This document shows positions 52,450-61,025 of a stretch of 64,000 nt of DNA, piece after piece. A program made the translations under genes and the position numbers. The notes under the pieces are model-generated. The model made no database searches. It was not told the origin of the DNA and was given only the letters and a program-made list of their open reading frames with translations. Location: the NCBI GenBank assembly GCA_020725865.1, contig DYEC01000019.1, forward strand, positions 1 through 64,000, in the 5' to 3' direction. Origin of the DNA: Anaerolinea sp. Lineage in GTDB: Bacteria > Chloroflexota > Anaerolineae > Anaerolineales > Anaerolineaceae. Within the stretch, counting starts at the first letter, position 1. Every line of letters begins with the position of its first letter.

Positions 52450-52922
52450 ATCTGTTTTTGGTAAATCTTCTACTAGCAATCGCTTGGTCAGCACTCACCG
52501 GCAGTTTCCAACCTGTTGATCTGTTGTTCGGCTTTTTGCTCGGTTATGTCGTACTCCGGCTCACTTTCCGTTCGAGGCATCCGCATCAATACTTCACGCG
52601 CTTGCCCAGACTTGTTGAATTCACACTTTTCTTTATCAAGGAATTGATTCTGGCAAATCTTCGTATAGCGGTGACGATTTTATCACCTAGAATGCAATTG
52701 CGACCTGGAGTGGTTGCAGTTCCATTGGATTTGAAAACCCGCGCCGGAATTGTTTTTCTGGCAAACATGATTACGCTAACACCCGGCACACTCAGCCTGG
52801 ACATATCAGTTGATCGCAAGATGTTGTATGTCCATACGGTCTGGCTAGAAGATGCAGATAAATTTCGGAATGCTATCAAACAAGAATATGAACGACGTGT
52901 GAGAGAGATTGTTGAGGTTTGA
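52446..52922 (+). CDS. mrpE: Mrp antiporter subunit E
   Basis: A 158-residue subunit with two or three N-terminal membrane helices and a soluble C-terminal part with the family pattern MITLTPGTLSLDIS and LYVHTVWLED. It overlaps both neighbours by 4 bp. The role in the complex is structural or in assembly. Confidence 0.92.
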   Translation: MNLFLVNLLLAIAWSALTGSFQPVDLLFGFLLGYVVLRLTFRSRHPHQYFTRLPRLVEFTLFFIKELILANLRIAVTILSPRMQLRPGVVAVPLDLKTRAGIVFLANMITLTPGTLSLDISVDRKMLYVHTVWLEDADKFRNAIKQEYERRVREIVEV

Positions 52923-53179
52923 TGAATATCTTGTGGAATATCATTTTGCTATTAATCTCGTTAGGATTCATCTGCGCGTTTATTCGACTCTTGCGCGGAC
53001 CGTATCTTCCTGATCGAGTGGTTGCGCTGGATTTAATAAGTGTCATTGCAATGGGTTTCATCGTTGTCTATGCAGTTCGCTTCAATCAGGTCAATTTTCT
53101 GGATGTAGCCATTATTCTTGCACTGATCACTTTTCTTGGCACAGTCGCCTTTGCCTACTATCTGGAGAGAAGGATTTGA
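52919..53179 (+). CDS. mrpF: Mrp antiporter subunit F
   Basis: An 86-residue protein with three membrane helices. The family segment RLLRGPYLPDRVVALD lies after the first helix. It overlaps mrpE by 4 bp and precedes mrpG by 3 bp. Confidence 0.92.
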   Translation: MMNILWNIILLLISLGFICAFIRLLRGPYLPDRVVALDLISVIAMGFIVVYAVRFNQVNFLDVAIILALITFLGTVAFAYYLERRI

Positions 53180-53182
53180 AAC

Positions 53183-53602
53183 ATGCAAGAAATTCTTATC
53201 ATGCTCTTGATGTTATTCGGAGCAGTCTTAATATTCCTTGCTGGAGTAGGTATTCTCAGAATGCCAGATATCTTTTTACGCATGTCAGCAACCGCAAAAG
53301 CCGGCACATTAGGCGTAGGCTTGATTCTGACTGCTGCTGCACTTCATTTTAACGAATTCGGTATTTATACCCGGGTGGTTGCAATCATCTGCTTCATCCT
53401 GCTCACTGCACCTATCGCTGCTCATATCATTGGGCGTGCCGCTTACTTCGATGGTGTTCCACTCTGGGAAGGAACAATACAAGACGACCTCAAAAAACAC
53501 TACCGTATCTCCGATCATGCGCTGTATAGTGGAGAAATACCACCGGAGGAAATTCTGGTACCGCAGAAAGAAGCTGATGATTTTAGTGAGGAACCAGAAT
53601 AA
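53183..53602 (+). CDS. mrpG: Mrp antiporter subunit G
   Basis: A 139-residue subunit, last of the mrp operon. Three membrane helices contain the typical VGILRMPDIFLRMSATAKAG (start of helix 2) and APIAAHIIGRAAY. The C-terminal 45 residues form an acidic tail, ending EEPE, that is longer than in most MrpG. Confidence 0.92.
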   Translation: MQEILIMLLMLFGAVLIFLAGVGILRMPDIFLRMSATAKAGTLGVGLILTAAALHFNEFGIYTRVVAIICFILLTAPIAAHIIGRAAYFDGVPLWEGTIQDDLKKHYRISDHALYSGEIPPEEILVPQKEADDFSEEPE

Positions 53603-53699
53603 ATCCTTACGCTAATTTTGTGGGCACCCACTAACAGACATTTGCCCGCCAGCATATTGTCTTTTCACAAAGGTATAAAACTTCGTTAACCTCCCGTTC

Positions 53700-53727
53700 T
53701 TTACTGTAAATATAGATGTGTTATGAT
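53700..53727 (+). promoter_or_regulatory. Promoter of methylglyoxal synthase
   Basis: TTTACT (53700-53705), a 16-nt spacer, and TATGAT (53722-53727) preceded by TG in the extended -10 position (TGTTATGAT). It lies 63 bp before the ATG, and AAGGAGG is well placed just before that ATG. Confidence 0.55.
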
Positions 53728-53790
53728 AACTAGAAGATAAGCCAATCTGGATATAGTGCATCGAAACAAGCAAAGCGGAAGGAGGTTTCT

Positions 53791-54213
53791 ATGAAAACTT
53801 TAGCCCTGATAGCACATGATGGAAAAAAAGCAGATATGGTCGCCTGGGCAACTTTCAATCGTCAGGTATTAACCCATTACAACCTGGTGGCAACAGCAGC
53901 AACAGCAAAGCTTTTGAAAGAAAAGGTGGGGCTGGAAGTTGAAGCACTCCATCCCGGACCCCAAGGGGGTGATGCCCAGATCGGCGCACGAGTGGTAGAA
54001 CGTCAGGTGGATGCCGTGTTCTTTCTGGTAGATCCGCTGGACAAACATCCACACGAGCCGGATATTCAGGCTCTGCTGCGGCTATGTAATGTTCACAATA
54101 TACCATTGGCGACCAACGTTGCTACCGCTGATTGCATCATCGGCTGGATGGCTCTAGAAAGCGAAAGAGAGTCTGAGCAACAATTGGAAGAAAATAGCAT
54201 CAGCAAGCAATAA
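53791..54213 (+). CDS. mgsA: Methylglyoxal synthase
   Basis: Converts dihydroxyacetone phosphate to methylglyoxal and phosphate, a bypass of lower glycolysis when phosphate is scarce. All catalytic residues known from E. coli are found ten positions earlier: H9, D61 (GPQGGDAQIG), D81, H88 and D91 (HPHEPD). The 140-residue length fits, with a short charged C-terminal extension. An excellent AGGAGG precedes the ATG. It has its own promoter and stands between the mrp and ECF operons. Confidence 0.95.
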   Translation: MKTLALIAHDGKKADMVAWATFNRQVLTHYNLVATAATAKLLKEKVGLEVEALHPGPQGGDAQIGARVVERQVDAVFFLVDPLDKHPHEPDIQALLRLCNVHNIPLATNVATADCIIGWMALESERESEQQLEENSISKQ

Positions 54214-54313
54214 GAACCACTTTGCAACCCATTCCTATCAGGACTTAATCTCCTTCAATCACAAACATCTCACCTCAGGTAAAACTCACAAACCCACTGA
54301 ACTTGCACAGCGA

Positions 54314-54328
54314 GTCCTTGCAAAGGAC
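54314..54328. promoter_or_regulatory. Palindrome before the ECF operon promoter
   Basis: GTCCTT and AAGGAC form a perfect 6-bp inverted repeat around GCA. It ends 4 bp before the candidate -35 of the ECF operon, a good place for an operator. It lacks a T-run and is too short for a typical riboswitch. Confidence 0.35.
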
Positions 54329-54331
54329 GTC

Positions 54332-54362
54332 TTGGTTCTTGCTAAAACTCTGCGTGTATAAT
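54332..54362 (+). promoter_or_regulatory. Candidate promoter, leaderless spacing, of the ECF operon
   Basis: TTGGTT (54332-54337), a long 19-nt spacer and a perfect TATAAT (54357-54362). The box ends 7 nt before the GTG start at 54370 and there is no Shine-Dalgarno, so the mRNA may start at the GTG. Confidence 0.4.
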
Positions 54363-54369
54363 TAGAATT

Positions 54370-55995
54370 GTGAATATCCCACTCGCACTTGAGATTGAAA
54401 ATCTTACTTTCCGCTACCGTAGCCGCACAGAGCCAGCAATAAAAAACATCTCGCTTTCTGTTGCTCAAGGTCAGCTTATTCTGATCGCCGGAGCAAGCGG
54501 ATGCGGCAAAACCACGTTGGCGCGCTGTATCAATGGGCTCATACCGCGCAGTTACAAAGGCGAATTGAGCGGTCGCATTTTGCTACAGGGACAGGACATT
54601 GCCGGTCTGCCACTGGCGCGCATTTCACAACTGGTTGGTACCGTATTACAAGATCCGGAAAGACAGATTTTAGGTACACGTGTCTTGTATGAGGTTGCAT
54701 TTGGACTGGAAAACCTTGGCTTGCCACGAGATGAGATATTGCACCGTGTGGAGGAAGCACTGGATTACTTGAATATCTCCCATTTGCGAGATCGTGAGAC
54801 CTTCAACCTTTCAGGCGGTGAGAAGCAAAAAGTAGCGCTGGCAGGCGTGCTGGCGATGAATCCGAGCATCCTCTTGTTAGATGAGCCGCTTGCCAGCCTG
54901 GACCCGGCTTCGGCACAGGAAGCCCTAGAATTGATTCGCCGCCTGAGCGATGAGGGGATGACCGTTCTGATGGTTGAACATCGGGTGGAGGATGTGCTTA
55001 AAATTCATCCTGATCGTGTCTTGTTCATGATGGATGGTGAGATACGTTACGATGGCGATCCCGATGGGCTGACCAAAGCGGTGGATTATCGTGAGGTCAA
55101 ATTGCCGGCAAAGATGATTATCCAGCGCGCGGCGGCATATCCACCCCCGCCACTTCTGCAAGCCTTGCCGGATGTCATACTGTCAGCAGAAGAAGAGCCA
55201 TTGGTGCGCTTTGAGGATGTCAGCTTTGGCTACGAAGAAGGTCAACGCGTGCTGGATAAAATAAACCTAGATATTCGTCGAGGCGATGTGATTGCCGTTC
55301 TTGGGCCAAACGGCGCCGGAAAAACCACACTGGTCAAACACGCTATCGGCTTGCTCAAACCTAAAAGTGGACGTGTACTGGTGCAGGGCAGGGATACACG
55401 TCACTTGAGCGTGGCAGAGGTTGCCAATACGCTGGGTTACGTCTTCCAAAGTCCCAGTCACATGCTCTTTGCGCCTACGGTACATGATGAACTGGCTTTC
55501 GGTCCAAAAAACCTGGGACACAAACTCGAAGACATCGAAAAACAGGTTGCTGAAGCAGTGGAAATTGTTCATCTCAACGGAATGGAGCAAGACCCGCCAT
55601 TGGCGCTTTCCTTTGGTCAACAGAAACGCGTCAGCATCGCTGCTATTCTTGCCATGCGCTCGCGTATCCTGGTCATGGACGAACCCACCGCCGGGCAGGA
55701 TTACAAGAATTATATGGATTTCATGACCTCCATCGTACAAATGCAAGGGTTTCAAGCCATTCTTTTCATCACTCATGATGTAGATCTTGCCGTGATTTAT
55801 GCCAATCGTGTTCTGCTGGTGAATCAAGGGCGATTGGTAGCGGACGGAAAACCAGAAGAAGTCTTATCCAATTTTGAACGGCTGACCGCCAACCGATTAG
55901 TGCCCACATCGTTACTGCAAGCCAATTTGGAGTATCTTCCACGCGCTGGGCATTTCCTGAGCGCTGAGGCTCTGGCACACCTACCGCCGCCTTAA
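54370..55995 (+). CDS. ECF transporter ATPase with two fused ATP-binding domains
   Basis: Energises an energy-coupling factor importer for a vitamin or trace nutrient. The 541-residue chain holds two ABC ATPase domains, equivalent to EcfA1 and EcfA2. Domain 1: Walker A GASGCGKTT at 41-49, signature LSGGEKQKVALAG, Walker B LLLDEPLASLDP. Domain 2: Walker A GPNGAGKTT near 312, signature LSFGQQKRVSIAA, Walker B LVMDEPTAGQD. In domain 2 the signature has F in place of G. Each has a normal Q-loop (VLQDPE, VFQSPS). The start is GTG. The genes for the S and T components follow. Confidence 0.92.
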   Translation: MNIPLALEIENLTFRYRSRTEPAIKNISLSVAQGQLILIAGASGCGKTTLARCINGLIPRSYKGELSGRILLQGQDIAGLPLARISQLVGTVLQDPERQILGTRVLYEVAFGLENLGLPRDEILHRVEEALDYLNISHLRDRETFNLSGGEKQKVALAGVLAMNPSILLLDEPLASLDPASAQEALELIRRLSDEGMTVLMVEHRVEDVLKIHPDRVLFMMDGEIRYDGDPDGLTKAVDYREVKLPAKMIIQRAAAYPPPPLLQALPDVILSAEEEPLVRFEDVSFGYEEGQRVLDKINLDIRRGDVIAVLGPNGAGKTTLVKHAIGLLKPKSGRVLVQGRDTRHLSVAEVANTLGYVFQSPSHMLFAPTVHDELAFGPKNLGHKLEDIEKQVAEAVEIVHLNGMEQDPPLALSFGQQKRVSIAAILAMRSRILVMDEPTAGQDYKNYMDFMTSIVQMQGFQAILFITHDVDLAVIYANRVLLVNQGRLVADGKPEEVLSNFERLTANRLVPTSLLQANLEYLPRAGHFLSAEALAHLPPP

Positions 55996-56089
55996 CCGCC
56001 GAGTGATACTTGCTGAACAGTTGGGTGTTTCAATCATAAGGTCATCACTGCTTCGTAGCAACTTATTTTTCAGATCAGAGGAGGATTTT

Positions 56090-57022
56090 ATGGATCGTAA
56101 ACTGCTTTCTGTCGTCCTGGCGCTGGTCGCCGTGCTGGTATTCTTTGTCGGCATTGCGTTAGTCGCGCCGCTGATCAACCCCGACCTGCAGCTGGATGAG
56201 ACTGCTCTGCTGCGTTTTGTCTTCGTTGCTATCGGGTTGTTGATTGTGTTTATCGTGTACTGGCTGACCCGCACGCGCAAAATCTGGGAAGTTGGCACAC
56301 GTGAGGTGGTCTATATGGCAATCGGCGCGGCACTGTATGCCATCTTCTCATACCTGTTCAACGGCACCGTCTTTGCTGTGCCTTCAGTCAGCCAAGTTGC
56401 ACTACGTCCGGCAATTGCTATCCCGATGTTCTTCGGATACGCCTTTGGGCCGGCTGTTGGCCTGTTTACCGGTGCAGTGGGCAATATGTTTGGTGACGCG
56501 CTGACCGGTTTCGGGCTTTCGCCGCAGTGGTCGGTTGGAAACGGGCTGGTGGGCATGATTGCCGGTATGGCATGGCTTTTTGAGGACAAAAAGAAAAGCA
56601 TTAACGTTGTTCTGGTTATCAGTATCATTGTCGCCGCAATTGCTACCGTCATCTTCTTCCTCAACCGCAACCAGCCCAATATGTTGTTCTTTGATCCAGA
56701 AAATAACATCTTTGGCGATCAGCAAATCAGCCTCTTCGCCGGGCTTTCTGCACTGGTGGGATTGATCTTGGTGTTGGTGGTGCGTTTTGCTTTTGGTAAA
56801 AACGTAGATGTTGCCGCAGCAGTCACCTGGAGTATGTTGGGCAACTTTCTTGGCATTGGCTTCGCCGCCATCTCGGATATCTGGATCAATGGCTTCCCAC
56901 CGGCAGTCGCCATCGTGGGTGAATTCCTGCCTGCGGCTGGACCGAATATGATATTTGCCGCCATCCTGGTACCAATCCTAGTTGCGGCATACGCAGCGGT
57001 CCAGCGTCAGACCGGACGCTAG
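56090..57022 (+). CDS. ECF transporter substrate-binding (S) component, enlarged
   Basis: The substrate-capturing membrane subunit. From the ATG at 56090, with a very strong GAGGAGG upstream, it has 310 residues; the longer frame from 56003 has no support. Usual S components have about 180-200 residues and six helices. Here two extra helices (about 5-30 and 45-65) precede the core, which begins near EVVYMAIGAALYAIFSYLF and includes LRPAIAIPMFFGYAFGPAVG and GNMFGDALTG. A further loop with NQPNMLFFDPENNIFG interrupts the later part. The ligand is not readable; no riboswitch is seen. It lies between the ATPase and T genes, so it is a dedicated S component (group I type). Confidence 0.85.
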   Translation: MDRKLLSVVLALVAVLVFFVGIALVAPLINPDLQLDETALLRFVFVAIGLLIVFIVYWLTRTRKIWEVGTREVVYMAIGAALYAIFSYLFNGTVFAVPSVSQVALRPAIAIPMFFGYAFGPAVGLFTGAVGNMFGDALTGFGLSPQWSVGNGLVGMIAGMAWLFEDKKKSINVVLVISIIVAAIATVIFFLNRNQPNMLFFDPENNIFGDQQISLFAGLSALVGLILVLVVRFAFGKNVDVAAAVTWSMLGNFLGIGFAAISDIWINGFPPAVAIVGEFLPAAGPNMIFAAILVPILVAAYAAVQRQTGR

Positions 57023-57035
57023 CAATAGCATCATC

Positions 57036-57071
57036 GGGCTTCCGGGGCTTCTCACAAAGTCTCGGAAGCCC
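57036..57071. repeat. Inverted repeat between S and T component genes
   Basis: GGGCTTCCG (57036-57044) and CGGAAGCCC (57063-57071) are perfect 9-bp inverted arms with an 18-nt loop in the 68-bp spacer. No T-run follows. It could limit readthrough or stabilise the upstream mRNA so that S and T are made in different amounts. Confidence 0.55.
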
Positions 57072-57090
57072 AACCTGAACGGAAAAGCTT

Positions 57091-57957
57091 ATGTTAGTCA
57101 CCTGGCGGTACCGAGAACGAAAATCGCTGATACAATCTTTTGACCCGCGGGCGTGGATTATCTTCTTCGCCTGTTTCCTGGCATCCACCCTATTCTTTTG
57201 GGACTTGCGCTATTTGTTATTCTTTACGGCAATCGCGCTACTGACCGTTTTCACTTCTGGGGTCACTTGGCAGGAGTCACGCCGCGCCTGGCTGTTCATC
57301 ACTGGTTTCATTCTCTTTTTCGCCTTCTTCACCTTTCTCACCGGACGCGGCGGCGTGGAGTTGTATCGGGTAGAGCATATTATCGCCCAGTATGCTGCAC
57401 CATTCACAATTTTGGGCTGGCGTCCGACCCTGTGGATCACTGCCGAGCGAATTATGTTCTCCGCCAGTATGATCCTGCGCGTATTTAGTATCGCCAGCAT
57501 GACTATTTTGATTCCTTACTCGCTCAATCCTGCATTGTATGGCGTGACTTTCCGCAAGCTGGGAATGCCAGACAAAATTGCCTACGGCATGGATTTGACC
57601 ATGCGGTTCATTCCAACCTTTGGACGTGATTTCTCACTGACAATGGACGCGCAAAAAGCGCGCGGCTATGAGATCGAAAAGTTAAGCGGCGGTCTGTTCG
57701 AACAGGTGCGCAAACTGGCACCGCTGATTGTTCCAGTAACTATTCACGCTATCATGGGAAGCGAGGACATCATTGACGCTATGGACTTGCGTGCCTTTGG
57801 CATCGGACCACGCACCTGGCTGCAGGAACTCCATTACCGGCAGCGCGATATTGCTCTGATCACCTTTGGTATGATCATGGTACTAACCTCGGCGGCACTC
57901 TCTTTATTCACATATCGGCTCTGGATACCCGAATTCCTGCTCGCACTGGCGCAATGA
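57091..57957 (+). CDS. ECF transporter transmembrane (T) component
   Basis: The scaffold subunit linking ATPases and S component. 288 residues with about five membrane helices. The coupling helices carry the two family motifs: ARG in MDAQKARGYEIE (near 190) and the second, modified, in MDLRAFGIGPRTW (near 235), where Ala-Arg-Gly is replaced by Arg-Ala-Phe-Gly. It follows the S gene by 68 bp and precedes the DUF218 gene by 6 bp. Confidence 0.9.
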   Translation: MLVTWRYRERKSLIQSFDPRAWIIFFACFLASTLFFWDLRYLLFFTAIALLTVFTSGVTWQESRRAWLFITGFILFFAFFTFLTGRGGVELYRVEHIIAQYAAPFTILGWRPTLWITAERIMFSASMILRVFSIASMTILIPYSLNPALYGVTFRKLGMPDKIAYGMDLTMRFIPTFGRDFSLTMDAQKARGYEIEKLSGGLFEQVRKLAPLIVPVTIHAIMGSEDIIDAMDLRAFGIGPRTWLQELHYRQRDIALITFGMIMVLTSAALSLFTYRLWIPEFLLALAQ

Positions 57958-57963
57958 TTCGTT

Positions 57964-58599
57964 ATGCCTGCTTATGATGCTATTCTAATCCCCGGTGGTG
58001 GGGTTCGCGCAGGCGGCGAACTACCACCGTGGTCGCTGGCGCGCCTGCAACGCGCGCTCGAAATCCAAAACGGCGAACTCATAATCACACTTAGTGCCGG
58101 TAGTGTGCATGTACCTCCACCGCTAGACGAGGCTGGATACCCAATTCTAGAATCGGTTGCCGCTGCTCGCTACCTTTTGGCACGGGGAATACCAGCAGAA
58201 CGCATCCTGACCGAAACCTGTTCACTGGATACCATCGGCAACGCTTTATTTGCACGCCTGATTCATATTGATCCGCTACGCCTGCGACGACTTCTCATCA
58301 TCACTTCCGAGTTTCACATGTCGCGTACCGCTTTTATTTTCCGTTGGGTTTTCAGCCTGGATGCACCCCCGGAGAATTATGAACTACATTTCGAAAGCAC
58401 ACCTAACAACGGGATGGATTCAGACACTTTGACCGCTCGAAGGAAAAAAGAAGTGAAAAGCCTAGAACTGGCTCGCGTTGCTAGCCAAAAGATCAAGAGT
58501 CTGGCAGCTCTGCATCGTTGGCTGTTCAGCGAACACAGCGCTTATGCAATTGGAAAGTTGCCCCAACGCGTTCAGGGAAAGAGCAGGAATACATATTAA
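57964..58599 (+). CDS. DUF218 (YdcF/ElyC-like) protein
   Basis: A 211-residue protein of the DUF218 family, seen from ILIPGGG at the N terminus, ETCSLDTIGNALFAR near 83 and TSEFHMSRTAFIFRWVF near 117. Some relatives act in envelope or vancomycin-related processes, others have a putative ligand-binding role; the function is not firmly known. Unlike ElyC and SanA, it has no N-terminal membrane helix and may be cytoplasmic. It lies 6 bp after the T-component gene and so is probably part of the ECF transcript. Confidence 0.82.
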   Translation: MPAYDAILIPGGGVRAGGELPPWSLARLQRALEIQNGELIITLSAGSVHVPPPLDEAGYPILESVAAARYLLARGIPAERILTETCSLDTIGNALFARLIHIDPLRLRRLLIITSEFHMSRTAFIFRWVFSLDAPPENYELHFESTPNNGMDSDTLTARRKKEVKSLELARVASQKIKSLAALHRWLFSEHSAYAIGKLPQRVQGKSRNTY

Positions 58600-58647
58600 A
58601 ACTTCATCTCCCTTACACATTATTAACAAGCTGAAGAAAAGAGCAAC

Positions 58648-60972
58648 ATGAAACAATGGATCACTGCAAAGCTTTTCCCCCTTTTCCTGCCATCATTGCT
58701 ACTCGCGCTTATCATCAGTGCCTCGGTTGCTGGGAGTCTTTACCTGCACCTCTTCCTGATGCAGCCAATCGGCAGGCGAAGGCTGGCTTTCTTGATGCTG
58801 ATGATGACTTCGCTACTACTTGGAACATATCTCGTAATTCGATTGCTGATCCTGCCAGTGTTCGGAAGATTACGAAAAGGGCAACTTGCTTTTGCTTTGG
58901 CAGGCAGTCTAATGAGTGGTCTGTACCTGTTCACCTTTTCACCATGGAAGACACCCGTCCTCTATTTTTCATCAAACCAACTTGAGATTTCAGTGGATGA
59001 TGAGAAAAACCCTCTTTCTGGTGGAACAGCGGTTGAATTATTAGGCTTTAGTGCAGAACGTCAATTCATCAGTTTCTCTGATTTTTCTATTGAAGGCAAC
59101 TGGCAGCGCATCGGCGACCGGATGGTTGCCAGCGGCATACAACCCGCGCGGCTGCGCTGGGAGGGAATCGCCAGAGAAATCATATTAATTTTCAAGACCT
59201 CGCCTGAAAGCGGTATGGTGCGGATAAGCTACGACGGCAAAGAACGGATATATGACCTCTATTCCCCCTCTCCAGATCAACTTTATGTTCATGAGCAGTC
59301 ATCGGTAAGCTTGCCGGGAACACGCTTGCCGGCAATCATTCTCAATGCTATCCCACTGGCATTTCTCATACTGAGTGGGCTATGTGTTATGCTCATAGCC
59401 TGGCCTGGTTTCACAGTAGATAAATACCCCAATACTAGCGAATTTATCCCCGTCCGAAACAGACGCCTCCCGTTTGTATTTGGCTTGTCGGGAAGTGTCC
59501 TACTTTTCGTTGTAAGCCGCCAGTTCGGTTTATGGATCGTAGGCGATTCGGTCAACTATATCAGTGCCGCTCGCCACTTGATCGCAGGCGATGGCTACAT
59601 TGCTTTGAATAGTGACGTGTTCGATTGGTGGCCTCCCCTTTATCCGACCTTACTAGCGCCATTTCAGTTTTTCTCTTTTTTCGAGTCACTAATTGGTATC
59701 AGATGGTTACACGCTCTTCTCTTGGGCGCCATAATTTACTGTACAGGTATTCTGACTCAGCATCTGCTTACGAGCTACAGCCAGTGGTACCATGCCACTA
59801 TCTTATTGCTTATCACTCTTGGTTCACCTCTCACTGAAGCCGCAGTCCATCTGCTTTCTGAACCATTATTTATTTTCTTAGAATTGCTTTTCTTCCTATG
59901 GTTTGCGCGTTTTTTAGAAACCGGACGAACAAAGTATGCTTTGCTTTTTACACTGGCAGCGGCTTTACATGCCCTGACGCGTTACCCCGGAGTGATATTG
60001 ATTTTCACAGGATGTCTGGCTTTACTGCTTTTTCCGGCTGATGGTTTTAGAAAACGGCTGCTACGTAGCTTTCTATTCGGCTTTTTCTCATCAATACCAC
60101 TGACTATGTGGCTGGGGCGTAATTACATTCTGACTAGACTTTTCGCCGGCGTGCGAACCCCAAGTTATCTTACTCTTTCCGAAAACTTACAGCTAACCGG
60201 ACAAACCATTGCTAGCTGGTTCTTTCCAGCATCCTGGAATCCAATCGCGGCTCTGATTTTCTTAGCTTTGCTAGCTATTTCATACACAATTCATTTTCTG
60301 AAACAAAAGCAGAACTTTGTACAATTGTCAAATCAACCTTTGTTTGTGCTGTTGTCAATATATACATTAGCTTATACAGTTTACATGAATGTTACGCTAT
60401 CCGTTTATCACAACGCACAATTGGGCAATCGCCTGTTGTCGCCAATCTTTATCCCTCTATTGCTGGCGCTGGGCTACCTTTTCATAAGAATCAGACACGG
60501 ATTCTCAATTGTTATGAGCTCAAGCTGGCAAAAAAACTGGCTTGGACTGATATTATTGATCACGTTGCTTATTTCCCCAATTGATGCACAATATAAACTG
60601 GCTCAGCGCGAAGTAGTTACTTTCAGCACCGGCTTTTCAATGTACTCTCTGCGGAATAGCGAAACCATAGCTTACCTGCAAAAGAATCCGCTACCTGACG
60701 GGCAAATGATATATAGTAACTGTCACCGCTGTCTTTATGTGTTCGCGAACATTCAGCCGGCTCTACCATATGACAGCAAGGTGCGTGACATGTATTTGAC
60801 ACCTGCCAATCTTCCCCTCTATATTGTTTGGTTTAACGAGGTCCTGCCAGAAGGAGGTATCATTGGAGAACACTACCCGATGCCTGACCCCGGCGAGTTA
60901 CTGGGCATGCCTGTCAAAGTCAAGGAATACGCCTCGTTTTCAGATGGTACAATTTATCTGGTTACGCCATAA
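58648..60972 (+). CDS. Polytopic membrane protein, glycosyltransferase (GT39/ArnT-like)
   Basis: A 774-residue protein. Three or four membrane helices lie in the first 115 residues, followed by a soluble segment (about 115-225), and then from about 230 to 650 a series of about ten helices. After a helix at about 280 comes GDSVNYISAARHLIAGDGY, the acidic loop expected in ArnT/PMT-type glycosyltransferases, and then WWPPLYP. The C-terminal 130 residues are soluble. It is related in type to the protein at 5016-7568, so the genome has at least two such enzymes. Donor and acceptor are unknown. A weak AAGAG lies before the ATG. Confidence 0.72.
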   Translation: MKQWITAKLFPLFLPSLLLALIISASVAGSLYLHLFLMQPIGRRRLAFLMLMMTSLLLGTYLVIRLLILPVFGRLRKGQLAFALAGSLMSGLYLFTFSPWKTPVLYFSSNQLEISVDDEKNPLSGGTAVELLGFSAERQFISFSDFSIEGNWQRIGDRMVASGIQPARLRWEGIAREIILIFKTSPESGMVRISYDGKERIYDLYSPSPDQLYVHEQSSVSLPGTRLPAIILNAIPLAFLILSGLCVMLIAWPGFTVDKYPNTSEFIPVRNRRLPFVFGLSGSVLLFVVSRQFGLWIVGDSVNYISAARHLIAGDGYIALNSDVFDWWPPLYPTLLAPFQFFSFFESLIGIRWLHALLLGAIIYCTGILTQHLLTSYSQWYHATILLLITLGSPLTEAAVHLLSEPLFIFLELLFFLWFARFLETGRTKYALLFTLAAALHALTRYPGVILIFTGCLALLLFPADGFRKRLLRSFLFGFFSSIPLTMWLGRNYILTRLFAGVRTPSYLTLSENLQLTGQTIASWFFPASWNPIAALIFLALLAISYTIHFLKQKQNFVQLSNQPLFVLLSIYTLAYTVYMNVTLSVYHNAQLGNRLLSPIFIPLLLALGYLFIRIRHGFSIVMSSSWQKNWLGLILLITLLISPIDAQYKLAQREVVTFSTGFSMYSLRNSETIAYLQKNPLPDGQMIYSNCHRCLYVFANIQPALPYDSKVRDMYLTPANLPLYIVWFNEVLPEGGIIGEHYPMPDPGELLGMPVKVKEYASFSDGTIYLVTP

Positions 60973-61025
60973 GCACGGGAATAATCAATATCTCTAACCA
61001 CCAGAAAAAGGATAACCACAATAAG

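Noticed and set aside
54214-54369. Vitamin riboswitch before the ECF operon
   Set aside because: I looked for conserved thiamine, cobalamin or riboflavin aptamer segments and found none; the candidate promoter also leaves no leader RNA.
55267-55827. 186-residue open frame on the minus strand
   Set aside because: Antisense to the second ATPase domain, where Walker and signature motifs are intact on the plus strand.
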